From assembly GCA_900554605.1 (NCBI GenBank), contig USHU01000020.1:1-10742 (forward strand): a stretch of 10,742 nt of DNA, read 5' to 3'. The position numbers and the translations under genes were made by a program. Below the pieces are notes generated by a model, which was not told the origin of the DNA, did no database searches, and worked only from the letters and a program-made list of their open reading frames with translations. The first letter of the stretch is position 1, and each line of letters begins with the position of its first letter. Source of the DNA: an uncultured Actinomyces sp. (lineage in GTDB: Bacteria > Actinomycetota > Actinomycetes > Actinomycetales > Actinomycetaceae). Positions 1 through 7,470 of the stretch are shown here, one piece after another.

Positions 1-326
1 CCCTTGATGCTTTTCGTTGCTGCGGCGTGCAAAATGAAGAAATCTCTATGCTCATTGGACCGTGTATCTGCGGTAAGTGCTATGAAGTTTCGCCGCAGAT
101 GAGAGAAGAAAGCGCGGCTAGCTGCTCCGCCATTGCCTCGCAAACGTCATGGGGTACCGAGGCCTTAGATTTGCCGGGTGCTGCCTTGCAGTGGGCCCGC
201 GAACGTGGAGGTAACGCGTCTTGGGTGGGCGAGTGTACGCTCGAGAACCCGGCCTACCATTCCTACCGTCGTTCCCCCGAATGCGGGCGTTTTGCGTCGG
301 TAATTGCGACATGCCGACACTCTTAA
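1..326 (+). CDS. pgeF: PgeF/YfiH family protein (peptidoglycan editing factor / laccase-domain), C-terminal part
   Basis: The gene enters from the left edge, so only about the last 107 residues are visible, in the frame beginning at base 3 and ending at TAA 324-326. The segment IGPCICGKCYEV is the conserved C-terminal motif of the YfiH/PgeF (Cu-oxidase_4, DUF152) family, and the later stretch with CTLENPAYHSYRR is also typical. Family members are cytoplasmic Zn/Cu-binding enzymes with purine nucleoside phosphorylase/deaminase-like activity, and E. coli PgeF is linked to peptidoglycan precursor fidelity. Two further cysteines (FRCCG) precede the motif. In actinobacteria the gene sits after ftsZ and before sepF, as here. 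There is a 62-nt gap to sepF with no obvious terminator, so co-transcription is likely. Family assignment is firm; exact substrate is not visible. Confidence 0.88.
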   Translation, partial: LDAFRCCGVQNEEISMLIGPCICGKCYEVSPQMREESAASCSAIASQTSWGTEALDLPGAALQWARERGGNASWVGECTLENPAYHSYRRSPECGRFASVIATCRHS

Positions 327-388
327 GCTGAAGCGATGCTCTGGGGCATTACCTTGTGCACAGGTCCCATTATTTCAAGGAGAGCATG

Positions 389-856
389 ATGTCAGGCTTC
401 GGAGCGAAAGCACGCCAATTCATGGGTTGGTACACCCCGGAAGAGGTCGATGAGAGCACTTTGGACTTCCTTCCCGAAGAGTTTGAGGAGACAGAGGTGG
501 CTCACATTACGCCCACTCCCGCATCGAATGTCACTCCGATCCACCGCGAGGAGCGTCGTAGCTCTCAGCAGGCCGATCTTTCTCGCATCGTGACGGTTCG
601 CCCGCTGAACTACAATGATGCTCCCGCAATCGCTGAGCCCTACCGTGACGGTATTCCGGTGATTATGAACCTCTCGGAGGTTTCTGATAAGGATGCGCAG
701 CGCTTCATTGATTTCGCTGTCGGTCTGACTTACGGACTCCAGGGTGTTTTTGAGCGCGTGACCGATCGCGTCTTCCTCCTGTCGCCCCACAGCGTTGAAG
801 TTACTGGCGACGTCACCGGCTCCAATCGTTCGGCTACCGCGCTCTTCGGACGCTGA
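389..856 (+). CDS. sepF: Cell division protein SepF
   Basis: SepF (DUF552) binds the FtsZ C-terminal tail and tethers the Z ring to the membrane; in actinobacteria, which lack FtsA, it is the main FtsZ anchor. The protein (155 aa from this start) has an N-terminal stretch FGAKARQFMGWYT, which fits the amphipathic membrane-binding helix. An acidic, low-complexity linker follows, then the conserved globular domain from about residue 65 to 145 (RPLNYNDA, IPVIMNLSEV, DAQRFIDFAVGL, VFLLSPHSVEV). AAGGAG at 377-382 is 6 nt from ATG 389 and 3 nt from the adjacent ATG 386, so 389 is preferred by one codon; a GTG at 356 would place this SD inside the gene. Its neighbours pgeF upstream and yggT and divIVA downstream are the classic dcw tail. 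The usual PLP-binding yggS gene between pgeF and sepF is absent. Confidence 0.94.
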   Translation: MSGFGAKARQFMGWYTPEEVDESTLDFLPEEFEETEVAHITPTPASNVTPIHREERRSSQQADLSRIVTVRPLNYNDAPAIAEPYRDGIPVIMNLSEVSDKDAQRFIDFAVGLTYGLQGVFERVTDRVFLLSPHSVEVTGDVTGSNRSATALFGR

Positions 857-858
857 CA

Positions 859-1167
859 ATGCTGTTCCTGTGGTTGGGAGGAGCGATTGCTCTTCTTGCC
901 GGTCTTTACATGCTCGTGCTGATCACGCGCATGATTTTTGACTGGATTCGCCTCCTTTCGCCGTTATGGCGGCCACGGGGAATCATTCTGCTGATCGCGA
1001 ATGTGAGCTACTTTCTCACAGACCCTCCGATAAAGTTTCTGCGCAAGATCATTCCGCCTGTTCGTTTGGGAGGAAACCTCTCTATCGACACAGCCTTCAT
1101 GATCGTCTTCTTAGTGACGATCCTGTGTGAAAACCTTGGTGTTTTTATTCGGGGCTTCGGTGTTTGA
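859..1167 (+). CDS. yggT: YggT family membrane protein
   Basis: This is a 102-aa hydrophobic protein of the YggT family. Visible are a first membrane helix at about residues 3-25, a central amphipathic or hydrophobic segment with the family signature TDPPIKFLRKIIPP (about residues 54-67), and a second helix at about 77-99. The TDP(P/I)..LR..(I/P)P signature is diagnostic of the family. The role is poorly defined; it is membrane-associated and almost always encoded beside sepF and divIVA, and has been linked to division and ion/osmotic stress in different bacteria. The ATG lies 2 nt after the sepF stop and has no good SD of its own, which suggests translational coupling. Recognition is strong, biochemical function unknown. 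Confidence 0.9.
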   Translation: MLFLWLGGAIALLAGLYMLVLITRMIFDWIRLLSPLWRPRGIILLIANVSYFLTDPPIKFLRKIIPPVRLGGNLSIDTAFMIVFLVTILCENLGVFIRGFGV

Positions 1168-1269
1168 TCTGTGCAGCTGACGCGCGCTCTCGATCCCGTC
1201 GCGCTTGCGTGTCACCCGACTAATAAGTGAAATATGGGGAAATTGGTGTTATTGTGACGCTAGTTCCGC

Positions 1270-1275
1270 TATTAT
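1270..1275 (+). promoter_or_regulatory. Putative -10 element for wag31
   Basis: TATTAT matches the -10 consensus at 5 of 6 positions and lies in the non-coding gap before the divIVA/wag31 gene. No convincing -35 is placed 16-18 bp upstream (best candidates around 1247-1254 are poor), so the call is tentative. Transcription starting near 1282 would give a leader of about 80 nt containing the two hairpins described at 1291-1337. Confidence 0.33.
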
Positions 1276-1290
1276 TCCAGTGTGTAGTTC

Positions 1291-1337
1291 GGGTCATCCT
1301 CATCGGTGATCCGGTGGTGTAAGTGCACTTGCGCCAC
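1291..1337 (+). other. Tandem RNA hairpins in the wag31 5' leader
   Basis: Two adjacent inverted repeats fill the region just before the wag31 SD. The first pairs 1291-1298 with 1305-1312 (8 bp, two G-U). The second pairs 1314-1323 with 1328-1337 (10 bp, two G-U) around the tetraloop TGCA. The centre of the second, AAGTGCACTT at 1321-1330, is also a perfect 10-bp DNA palindrome. No U-tract follows, so neither is an intrinsic terminator. They may stabilise or regulate the wag31 mRNA, or the palindrome may be a protein-binding site. Pairing was done by eye. Confidence 0.45.
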
Positions 1338-1362
1338 GTAACAAGTACCGAGAGGTAAACAA

Positions 1363-1977
1363 ATGGCTCTGCTCACAACCGAAGATGTTTTGAACAAAAC
1401 CTTCAACATCGTTAAGTTCCGTGAAGGATACGACCAGGTCGAGGTCGACGATTTCCTTGATGAAGTTGTCTCCACGATCTACACCCTCCAGGCTGAGAAT
1501 CAGAACCTGCGCGAAGAGCTTGAAGCAGCTGAACGTCGCGTAGCCGAGCTGTCGAACGGCCAAGCCACCACCTTCACGGCACCCGAAGAACCCGAACCCG
1601 TCGTCGAAGAGGCACCTGCCCCCGCAGCTTCTGTCACCGAGACTGTCGTTGCCGCTCCTGTCGCCCCCGCGACCCCGGAGAGTGCAGAATCTGCGACCTC
1701 GATGCTCGCTTTGGCTCAGCGCGTCCACGACGAATACGTGCGCGATGGTCGCGAAGAGTCCGACCGAATCATTGCTGACGCCAACGCAAAGCGCGATGAG
1801 ATCATCGCCGATGCCCAGAACCAGCACCAGAACATCCTTTCTCAGCTGGATCAGGAGCGTTCGCTGCTCGAAGGAAAGATCAACGAGCTTCGTTCCTTCG
1901 AAGCCGAATACCGTGCGAACCTGCGTGACCACCTCGAGGGCCTGCTCAAGGAAGTAAACGCCGGTACGCAGAACTGA
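1363..1977 (+). CDS. wag31: DivIVA/Wag31 polar growth protein
   Basis: DivIVA (Wag31 in mycobacteria, Antigen 84) assembles at negatively curved membrane, marks the poles and recruits cell-wall synthesis in actinobacteria. The 204-aa protein begins with the conserved DivIVA N-domain (residues about 1-60): LTTEDVLNKTFNIVKF and GYDQVEVDDFLDEV, followed by the coiled coil NQNLREELEAAERRV. A low-complexity Pro/Ala/Glu/Val linker covers about residues 65-110. A second long coiled coil, about 115-200, is rich in E, R, Q and A. This domain plan is that of actinobacterial Wag31, shorter than many homologues. AGAGG at 1351-1355 sits 7 nt before the ATG. A strong hairpin follows the stop at 2007-2039, suggesting the transcript mostly ends there. 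Confidence 0.95.
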   Translation: MALLTTEDVLNKTFNIVKFREGYDQVEVDDFLDEVVSTIYTLQAENQNLREELEAAERRVAELSNGQATTFTAPEEPEPVVEEAPAPAASVTETVVAAPVAPATPESAESATSMLALAQRVHDEYVRDGREESDRIIADANAKRDEIIADAQNQHQNILSQLDQERSLLEGKINELRSFEAEYRANLRDHLEGLLKEVNAGTQN

Positions 1978-2006
1978 TTGTCTTTTAGACATCCGTTATC
2001 TTCTCT

Positions 2007-2046
2007 ATGACGGTGGCGCCTGAGCGGCGTCACCGTCATAATCTTT
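2007..2046 (+). terminator. Probable intrinsic terminator after wag31
   Basis: A 14-bp stem pairs 2007-2020 with 2026-2039 around a 5-nt loop (TGAGC). One position is a G-U pair and the rest are Watson-Crick. The downstream sequence AATCTTT is only moderately U-rich. The stem starts 29 nt after the wag31 stop codon. It overlaps the most upstream possible ATG of lspA at 2007, which argues that lspA really starts further downstream. Confidence 0.6.
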
Positions 2047-2048
2047 AT

Positions 2049-2534
2049 GTGAAGAAAAATAACCGCGCGATGCTCATTTGGGCCTACGTCATTGCAATCC
2101 TTGCAATCGCACTCGATCAAGCCTCGAAGTTTTGGGCACTGAAGAATCTAGGAGACGGCACTGTTCGTCCGCTTTTTGGATCTTTTCTCCGCCTTGAACT
2201 GACCGCCAATCCGGGGGCTGCGTTTTCACTGGGATCTCATACAACGATCATCTTCACATGCATTGCCTGCGTCGTCGTTACTGCAATCATCATGTATCTT
2301 CCCCGCGTTCGCTCGCGCTTCCTTGCCTTTGGCTGTGCTCTTCTCCTGGGCGGGGCAGCGGGTAACCTCATCGATCGATTTATCCAAAACCCAGGCTGGG
2401 GTAACGGACACGTTGTTGATTTCATTGGTTACGGGAACTGGTTCATCGGGAACGTTGCCGATATTTGGATTGTCTGCGCTGTCATCCTTCTCTTTATCGG
2501 TAGCTTTGTCGGCCCCAAACGTACCGCTCACTGA
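2049..2534 (+). CDS. lspA: Lipoprotein signal peptidase (signal peptidase II)
   Basis: LspA is the membrane aspartyl protease that removes the signal peptide from diacylglyceryl-modified prolipoproteins. The family boxes are in order: DQASK in the first membrane helix, [17 protein letters not shown] with catalytic Asp about 109, HVVDFI, and NVADIW with catalytic Asp about 138 (numbering from GTG 2049). Four membrane helices can be seen, and the length, about 161 aa, is normal. The start is uncertain: ATG 2007 lies exactly at the base of a terminator hairpin, GTG 2049 gives the positively charged start MKKNNRAM before helix 1, and ATG 2070 gives a 154-aa form similar in length to B. subtilis LspA. 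None has a good SD. CATAAT at 2037-2042 is 6 nt before GTG 2049, compatible with leaderless initiation. The stop is 2 nt before rluD. Confidence 0.92.
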   Translation: MKKNNRAMLIWAYVIAILAIALDQASKFWALKNLGDGTVRPLFGSFLRLELTANPGAAFSLGSHTTIIFTCIACVVVTAIIMYLPRVRSRFLAFGCALLLGGAAGNLIDRFIQNPGWGNGHVVDFIGYGNWFIGNVADIWIVCAVILLFIGSFVGPKRTAH

Positions 2535-2536
2535 TC

Positions 2537-3451
2537 ATGCCTGAAACCCGCCTCATGCCTGTTCCTGACGCTCTCGTCGGAGAGCGTATTGACGCAGCTC
2601 TTTCGCGAATTCTTGGGCTCTCGCGCTCGCGCTGCAGTGATCTCATCCTTGAAGGCCACATTCGAGTCAATGGGAATCCAGCTTCAAAGTCACTCAAACT
2701 TGGCGGTAGTGACCTCCTCGAAATCACCATCCCAGATCCGGAAGTTCCTGTCACTCCCGTTGTTGGTATGGATATTCTCTATGACGACGATGACATCGTC
2801 GTTGTGAATAAACCCGTCGGGGTTGCTGCTCACTCTGGTCCCGGCTGGACGGGCCCGACAGTTGTTGGCAATCTTGCAGCAGCGGGATATCGCATCACGA
2901 CACACGGTCCTGTTGAACGTCAGGGAATCGTTCACCGACTCGATGTGGGAACCTCAGGTGCGATGATGGTTGCTAAATCGGAACTCGCCTACTCGGTCAT
3001 GAAGCGCGCATTCAAGGAGCGCACAGTCCGAAAGATTTATCACGCGGTCGTTGCCGGGCATCCCGATCCGGCCTCGGGAACGATCGATGCTCCCATTGGC
3101 CGCCATCCTTCACGTGAGTGGCGGATGGCCGTGATCGACGGGGGAAAACACGCAGTCACGCACTATGACACCCTCGAGTTGATGGCGGGGGCGGCCCTGT
3201 TGGAAGTCCACTTGGAAACCGGACGTACCCATCAGATTCGTGTTCACATGGCGGCTGTTGGGCATCCTTGCGTCGGAGATGTTTTTTACGGGGCGGATCC
3301 GACGAAGGCGGAAGAACTTGGCTTGGAACGCCAATGGCTTCATGCCGTTGAACTCGGCTTCACCCATCCGCGCACTCAACTTCCCGTAATGGTCCGCGCG
3401 CCTTACCCGGATGACCTTCAAAGAGCTCTTGATACTTTGCGTGAAGCCTAA
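2537..3451 (+). CDS. rluD: RluA/RluD family 23S rRNA pseudouridine synthase
   Basis: The enzyme isomerises uridine to pseudouridine in RNA; RluD-type members modify helix 69 of 23S rRNA. The 304-aa protein has an N-terminal S4 RNA-binding domain (residues about 14-65, [17 protein letters not shown] to IRVNG). The catalytic domain follows, with [18 protein letters not shown], the signature [15 protein letters not shown] carrying nucleophile Asp136, and the C-terminal motif [23 protein letters not shown]. Length and domain order match RluD. Whether the target is the RluD or RluC set of uridines cannot be read from sequence. The ATG follows the lspA stop by 2 nt and lacks a good SD, which indicates translational coupling; lspA-rluD is a common actinobacterial pair. 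Confidence 0.93.
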   Translation: MPETRLMPVPDALVGERIDAALSRILGLSRSRCSDLILEGHIRVNGNPASKSLKLGGSDLLEITIPDPEVPVTPVVGMDILYDDDDIVVVNKPVGVAAHSGPGWTGPTVVGNLAAAGYRITTHGPVERQGIVHRLDVGTSGAMMVAKSELAYSVMKRAFKERTVRKIYHAVVAGHPDPASGTIDAPIGRHPSREWRMAVIDGGKHAVTHYDTLELMAGAALLEVHLETGRTHQIRVHMAAVGHPCVGDVFYGADPTKAEELGLERQWLHAVELGFTHPRTQLPVMVRAPYPDDLQRALDTLREA

Positions 3452-3495
3452 GGCTTGAACTCTCGATTCAATCAGTACGGCCTGAAGAGAAACAC

Positions 3496-3501
3496 TAGAC
3501 T
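3496..3501 (+). promoter_or_regulatory. Candidate -10 element for leaderless dnaE1 transcription
   Basis: TAGACT fits the TANNNT pattern and ends 6 nt before ATG 3508, the spacing at which transcription would begin on or next to the start codon. The only SD-like sequence, GGAAA at 3502-3506, is too close to the ATG to act well. No clear -35 is seen. Leaderless mRNAs are frequent in actinobacteria. Confidence 0.35.
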
Positions 3502-3507
3502 GGAAAC

Positions 3508-6500
3508 ATGGCACCTGTGGACTCGTTCGTGCACCTGCACAATCACTCGGAATACTCGATGCTCGATGGAGCTGCGCGAATCAAACCGATGGTGGCAGAA
3601 GCTGTACGTTTGGGACAGCCCGCAATTGGTCTGACCGACCACGGATACCTCTTTGGCGCCTATGAGTTCTACGACGCAGCAACGAAAGCCGGCATTAAGC
3701 CCATCATCGGACTCGAAGCCTATGTGACCCCTGGGACTTCTCGTTTTGATCGCCAAAAAGTCACTTGGGGTGAACCCTGGCAGCGCTCGGACGACGTATC
3801 GGCCTCGGGGTCCTACAATCACCTCACGTTGATCGCCTACTCAACCGAGGGAATGCACAATCTTTTCCGCTTGGGATCCTACGCCTCGGTAGACGGACAA
3901 TTCGGTAAGTGGCCGCGCGCAGATAAAGAACTTCTCGAGCGCTTCCACAAAGGATTGATTGTCTTCACCGGCTGCCCCTCCGGAGCTGTGCAGACCCGCA
4001 TGCGTTTGGGGCAATGGGACGAGGCCGTGGCGGAGGCTGCGGAATTACGCGATATTTTCGGGCCCGAGAACTTCTACGTCGAAGTGATGGATCACGGGAT
4101 TGAGTTTGAACGCCGTACCCAAAAGCAGCTCCTCGAACTAGCCAAGCTCATGGATGCTCCGCTGGTAGCGACCAACGATGCGCACTATGTGAAGAAAGAA
4201 GACCGCGGGATCCAAGACGCGCTCTTGTGTATTAACTCGGGGTCGCGGATTTCTGACCCTGATCGCTTTAAATTCGACGGCGATGGCTACTACATTCGTC
4301 CCTCCGAAGAAATGCGCTCGATATGGAAAGAACTTCCCCAGGCGTGTGACTCGACGCTTGAGATTGCCGAAAGATGCGAGGTTCACTTCCGTACCACCGC
4401 GGAAGGCGCCTCGTATATGCCTGACTTCCCGGTGCCCGAAGGAGAAGACAAGACCTCATGGTTCATCAAGGAAGTTGAAAAGGGACTTCAGGAGCGATTC
4501 CCGAAGGGAATTCCAGACGCTGTGCGTAAGCAAGCAGAATACGAGGAAGACGTCATCATCAAGATGGGTTTCCCCGGTTACTTCCTGACGGTTGCGGACT
4601 ACATCAACTGGGCGAAGAGCCAAGGAATCCGCGTGGGGCCGGGCCGTGGTTCCGGTGCAGGATCCATGGTCGCCTACGCGATGAAGATTACGGAGCTTAA
4701 CCCCCTCAACCACGGGCTCATCTTCGAACGCTTCTTGAACCCCGAACGTATTTCGATGCCCGACTTCGACGTTGACTTTGACGAACGTCGTCGCGATGAA
4801 GTCATCGAGTACGTCAAGCAAAAGTACGGCGAAGACCGTATTTCTCAGGTCGTTACCTACGGTCGAATCAAGACGAAGCAGGCTTTGAAGGACTCCGCGC
4901 GTATTTTGGGGCGCGACTTCAAAGTGGGGGAGCAGCTGACGAAGGCCCTGCCGCCATCGGTCATGGGCAAGGACATTTCTGTTGCGGGCATCTTCGACGA
5001 GAATGACAAGCGCTACGCCGAGGCGGCGGAGTTCCGTAAGTATTACGAAGAGAACCCGGACATTCACGAGGTCGTCCAATATGCCCTGGGCCTTGAAGGA
5101 CTGACGCGTCAGTGGGGTGTGCACGCCTGCGCTGTCATTATGTCTTCGCATACGCTCACGGACATCATCCCGATCATGAAGCGCCCGCAAGACGGCGCAA
5201 TCATTACGCAGTTTGACTATCCGACCTGTGAAGGGCTCGGCCTGCTCAAGATGGACTTCTTGGGCCTGAGAAACCTCACCGTCATCTCAGATGCTTTGGA
5301 GAACATCAAGCTCAACGGGAAAGAAGATCCAGATCTAGACCATGTGGCGCTGGATGACCCGGCAACCTACGAGCTATTGGGACGCGGAGACACTCTGGGT
5401 GTTTTCCAGCTTGATGGCGGTGGCATGCGCGATCTTCTCAAGCTCATGAAACCCGATAACTTCGAAGACATCTCGGCTGTCGGTGCGCTGTATCGCCCGG
5501 GGCCCATGGGCGCAAATTCCCACACGAACTACGCGCTGCGTAAGAACGGGCGTCAAGAGATCACCCCTATTCACCCCGAGCTCGCGGAGCCACTCGAAGA
5601 CATTCTTGGCACGACTTTCGGTCTGATCGTCTACCAGGAACAGGTCATGCAGATCGCCCAGAAGCTGGCAGGCTACTCTCTGGGACAGGCAGATATTCTG
5701 CGTAAGGCCATGGGTAAGAAGAAGAAGGAGGTCTTGGACCAGCAGTTCAAGGGCTTCCGCCAGGGAATGATCGATAACGGGTACTCCGAGGAATCGATTC
5801 AAGCTCTGTGGGACGTCGTTGTTCCCTTCTCTGCCTACGCTTTTAACAAGGCACACTCTGCGGCATACGGTTTGGTGTCCTACTGGACTGCTTACCTGAA
5901 AGCGAATTACCCGACCGAATACATGGCAGCCCTGCTGACCTCAACGAAGGACAACAAGGACCGTCGTGCTCTCTATTTGGCGGAATGCCGTCACATGGGC
6001 ATCACGGTGCTTCCTCCGGATGTCAATCATTCGATGGGAACCTTTGCTCCTGATGGGCAGGATATTCGTTTCGGTTTGAACGCTATCCAAAACGTTGGAG
6101 CCAACGTCGTTGATGCCATCGTGGAGACCCGGAAGGAAAAGGGAAAGTTCACCAACTTCCAAGACTTCCTCGACAAGGTTCCCCAGGTTGTGTGCAATAA
6201 GCGCACCATTCAGTCCTTGATTCGTGCGGGAGCTTTCGACTCGCTTGGCTACACCCGCCGTTCGCTTCTCGCCCGCTGCGACGAGGCCGTGGATGCAGTG
6301 ATCGACCTTAAGCGCAACGAAGCAATCGGGCAGTTTGATCTTTTCGGCGGCATGGGGATGGGAGATGAGCCGGGTTCTTCACTGGCCATCGAAATCCCGA
6401 ATCTGCCTGAATTCGACCGCCGCCAAAAGCTCGCCGAAGAACGTGAGATGCTGGGTCTGTATGTCTTGGACCACCCCCTGCGCGGCCTCGAAGGCGCGCT

Positions 6501-7056
6501 GGAGAGACACCAAGACGTCGAAATTGCGCAGATCGTCGGTGGGGAAGAATCCATGGTCGACCGAACGGTGAAGATCGCGGGATTGGTTTCCGCGGTCCAA
6601 ACAAAGGTCACGAAGCAGGGCAATCCTTGGGCAATTGCAACGATTGAAGACCTGAGCGGTTCAGTGGAAGTACTCTTCTTCCCCCGCGCCTATGAGACTG
6701 TCCAGACTTTCCTTGCTCCCGACTTGGTTGTTCAGATTGAGGGACGGGTCAATACGCGTGACGAACAGGTATCGATCTACGGGCAGTCCATGAATATCCT
6801 GGAATTGCGCGAGGACGGTAATGTTCCCCTTGACCTGGAATTGGCAGCCTCGCGCTGCACGCCTGAGCTTTTGCGTGAACTCAAGGAAGTCCTAGAGACT
6901 TTCCCCGGGTCGTCACCCGTCCGACTGCATCTGCGTGAACCCGGACGTGTCACCATCGTTGAGCTGGACTCTTCACTTCGAGTGACGCAATCGGGCCCCT
7001 TCTTCAGCCACGTGAAGGCGGTTGTCGGTGCAGATGGTGTTCTAACCTCGCACTGA
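3508..7056 (+). CDS. dnaE1: DNA polymerase III alpha subunit (replicative DnaE1)
   Basis: This is the catalytic subunit of the replicative polymerase, and the 1182-aa length is typical of actinobacterial DnaE1. The N-terminal PHP domain (about 6-220) starts with HLHNHSEYSMLDG and keeps TDHG, EAYV, NHLTL, GCPSG, VMDHG and NDAHY. The metal-binding His/Asp/Glu/Cys positions therefore look intact, as in M. tuberculosis DnaE1, where PHP is the proofreading exonuclease. The polymerase palm carries PDFDVDF with catalytic Asp421 and Asp423, and the third Asp583 in KMDFLGLRNL. GRGSGAG, WGVHAC and YRPGPM motifs are present. Helix-hairpin-helix and OB-fold (about 1020-1090, VKIAGLVSAV onward) regions follow. 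The gene stands alone 56 nt after rluD and probably has its own promoter. It is DnaE1 rather than the error-prone DnaE2 by length and context. Confidence 0.97.
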   Translation: MAPVDSFVHLHNHSEYSMLDGAARIKPMVAEAVRLGQPAIGLTDHGYLFGAYEFYDAATKAGIKPIIGLEAYVTPGTSRFDRQKVTWGEPWQRSDDVSASGSYNHLTLIAYSTEGMHNLFRLGSYASVDGQFGKWPRADKELLERFHKGLIVFTGCPSGAVQTRMRLGQWDEAVAEAAELRDIFGPENFYVEVMDHGIEFERRTQKQLLELAKLMDAPLVATNDAHYVKKEDRGIQDALLCINSGSRISDPDRFKFDGDGYYIRPSEEMRSIWKELPQACDSTLEIAERCEVHFRTTAEGASYMPDFPVPEGEDKTSWFIKEVEKGLQERFPKGIPDAVRKQAEYEEDVIIKMGFPGYFLTVADYINWAKSQGIRVGPGRGSGAGSMVAYAMKITELNPLNHGLIFERFLNPERISMPDFDVDFDERRRDEVIEYVKQKYGEDRISQVVTYGRIKTKQALKDSARILGRDFKVGEQLTKALPPSVMGKDISVAGIFDENDKRYAEAAEFRKYYEENPDIHEVVQYALGLEGLTRQWGVHACAVIMSSHTLTDIIPIMKRPQDGAIITQFDYPTCEGLGLLKMDFLGLRNLTVISDALENIKLNGKEDPDLDHVALDDPATYELLGRGDTLGVFQLDGGGMRDLLKLMKPDNFEDISAVGALYRPGPMGANSHTNYALRKNGRQEITPIHPELAEPLEDILGTTFGLIVYQEQVMQIAQKLAGYSLGQADILRKAMGKKKKEVLDQQFKGFRQGMIDNGYSEESIQALWDVVVPFSAYAFNKAHSAAYGLVSYWTAYLKANYPTEYMAALLTSTKDNKDRRALYLAECRHMGITVLPPDVNHSMGTFAPDGQDIRFGLNAIQNVGANVVDAIVETRKEKGKFTNFQDFLDKVPQVVCNKRTIQSLIRAGAFDSLGYTRRSLLARCDEAVDAVIDLKRNEAIGQFDLFGGMGMGDEPGSSLAIEIPNLPEFDRRQKLAEEREMLGLYVLDHPLRGLEGALERHQDVEIAQIVGGEESMVDRTVKIAGLVSAVQTKVTKQGNPWAIATIEDLSGSVEVLFFPRAYETVQTFLAPDLVVQIEGRVNTRDEQVSIYGQSMNILELREDGNVPLDLELAASRCTPELLRELKEVLETFPGSSPVRLHLREPGRVTIVELDSSLRVTQSGPFFSHVKAVVGADGVLTSH

Positions 7057-7078
7057 TCGCACGAAGCCCGGTAGAAAA

Positions 7079-7107
7079 CGCCGCAAACGGGGGAGCGCGG
7101 CATCTTT
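7079..7107. terminator. Weak, possibly bidirectional terminator between convergent genes
   Basis: GCCGC at 7080-7084 pairs with GCGGC at 7097-7101 around a 12-nt loop. On the plus strand ATCTTTG follows; on the minus strand GTTTTC follows. It lies in the gap between the dnaE1 stop and the end of the convergent S4-domain gene, where a shared terminator is expected. The stem is only 5 bp, so the call is modest. Confidence 0.35.
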
Positions 7108-7132
7108 GCGTGGTGGCCGGAGGCCTCGTCGC

Positions 7133-7366
7133 TTAATCGACGACGCTCACGCGCGCCGCGTAGGTCCCCGTGGCGGTGTGAAGCTCGACGAGTTCTCCAT
7201 CCTCGAGGGCGTGTCCGCGCCTAGTCTCTACCTCGCCATTGACGCACACATCGCCACTTTGGATGAGTTCGCGTGCCTCGGCCCCATCTTCAACAAGGCC
7301 AGAAAGTTTCAGGAACTGTCCAAGGCGGATAGCCCCGCGAACCTCGATTGTGGGCACCGATGACAT
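7133..7366 (-). CDS. S4-domain RNA-binding protein (YaaA/YbcJ-like)
   Basis: This is a 77-aa protein made almost entirely of one S4 RNA-binding fold: IRLGQFLKLSGLVEDGAEARELIQ, then GDVCVNGEVETRRGHALEDGELVEL. Small stand-alone S4 proteins of this kind (YaaA of B. subtilis, YbcJ of E. coli) are thought to bind structured RNA, possibly rRNA; the precise role is not known. ATG at 7366 is chosen because AGGAG (complement of 7372-7376) lies 5 nt upstream; an earlier possible start at 7426 has no such support. The gene is convergent with dnaE1 and divergent from the next gene, with which it shares a 104-nt promoter region. Confidence 0.85.
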   Translation of the reverse strand: MSSVPTIEVRGAIRLGQFLKLSGLVEDGAEARELIQSGDVCVNGEVETRRGHALEDGELVELHTATGTYAARVSVVD

Positions 7367-7405
7367 ATAGACTCCTAGGTTTCCAAAGTCTTCTCTTTGC
7401 TTCGT

Positions 7406-7414
7406 ATTATCACA
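7406..7414 (-). promoter_or_regulatory. Extended -10 promoter for the S4-domain gene
   Basis: Read on the minus strand, TGTGATAAT has the TGn extension directly before GATAAT, which matches the -10 consensus at 5 of 6 positions. Transcription would start about 30 nt before the ATG at 7366. No good -35 is visible, as is common for extended -10 promoters. Confidence 0.42.
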
Positions 7415-7430
7415 CGCGCCGCGCACGCGA

Positions 7431-7436
7431 TACGAT
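7431..7436 (+). promoter_or_regulatory. Candidate -10 for the rightward gene pair
   Basis: TACGAT resembles a -10 element and would start transcription near 7443, about 28 nt before GTG 7471. TATTAT at 7405-7410 is an alternative. Neither has a strong -35. The evidence is positional and weak. Confidence 0.25.
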
Positions 7437-7470
7437 AGGCCAAGTAATCAACACGAAGTGGGAGGGTCCT

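Noticed and set aside
392..859. Long open frame antisense to sepF
   Set aside because: It is a shadow of sepF: no SD, no recognisable motifs, and the plus-strand protein is clearly SepF.
1181..1216. Imperfect inverted repeat after yggT, considered as a terminator
   Set aside because: The stem needs a 2-nt bulge and a G-U pair, the loop is 13 nt and no U-tract follows.
1300..1992. Minus-strand open frame covering wag31
   Set aside because: Antisense to a conserved coiled-coil gene; composition mirrors it and no start signal is present.
3444..3456. AAGCC-TAA-GGCTT hairpin spanning the rluD stop codon
   Set aside because: Only 5 bp and not followed by U residues; such short palindromes arise by chance.
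4456..5190. Long minus-strand open frame inside dnaE1
   Set aside because: It lies antisense to the invariant polymerase core and shows no family motif; typical of reverse frames in GC-rich coding DNA.
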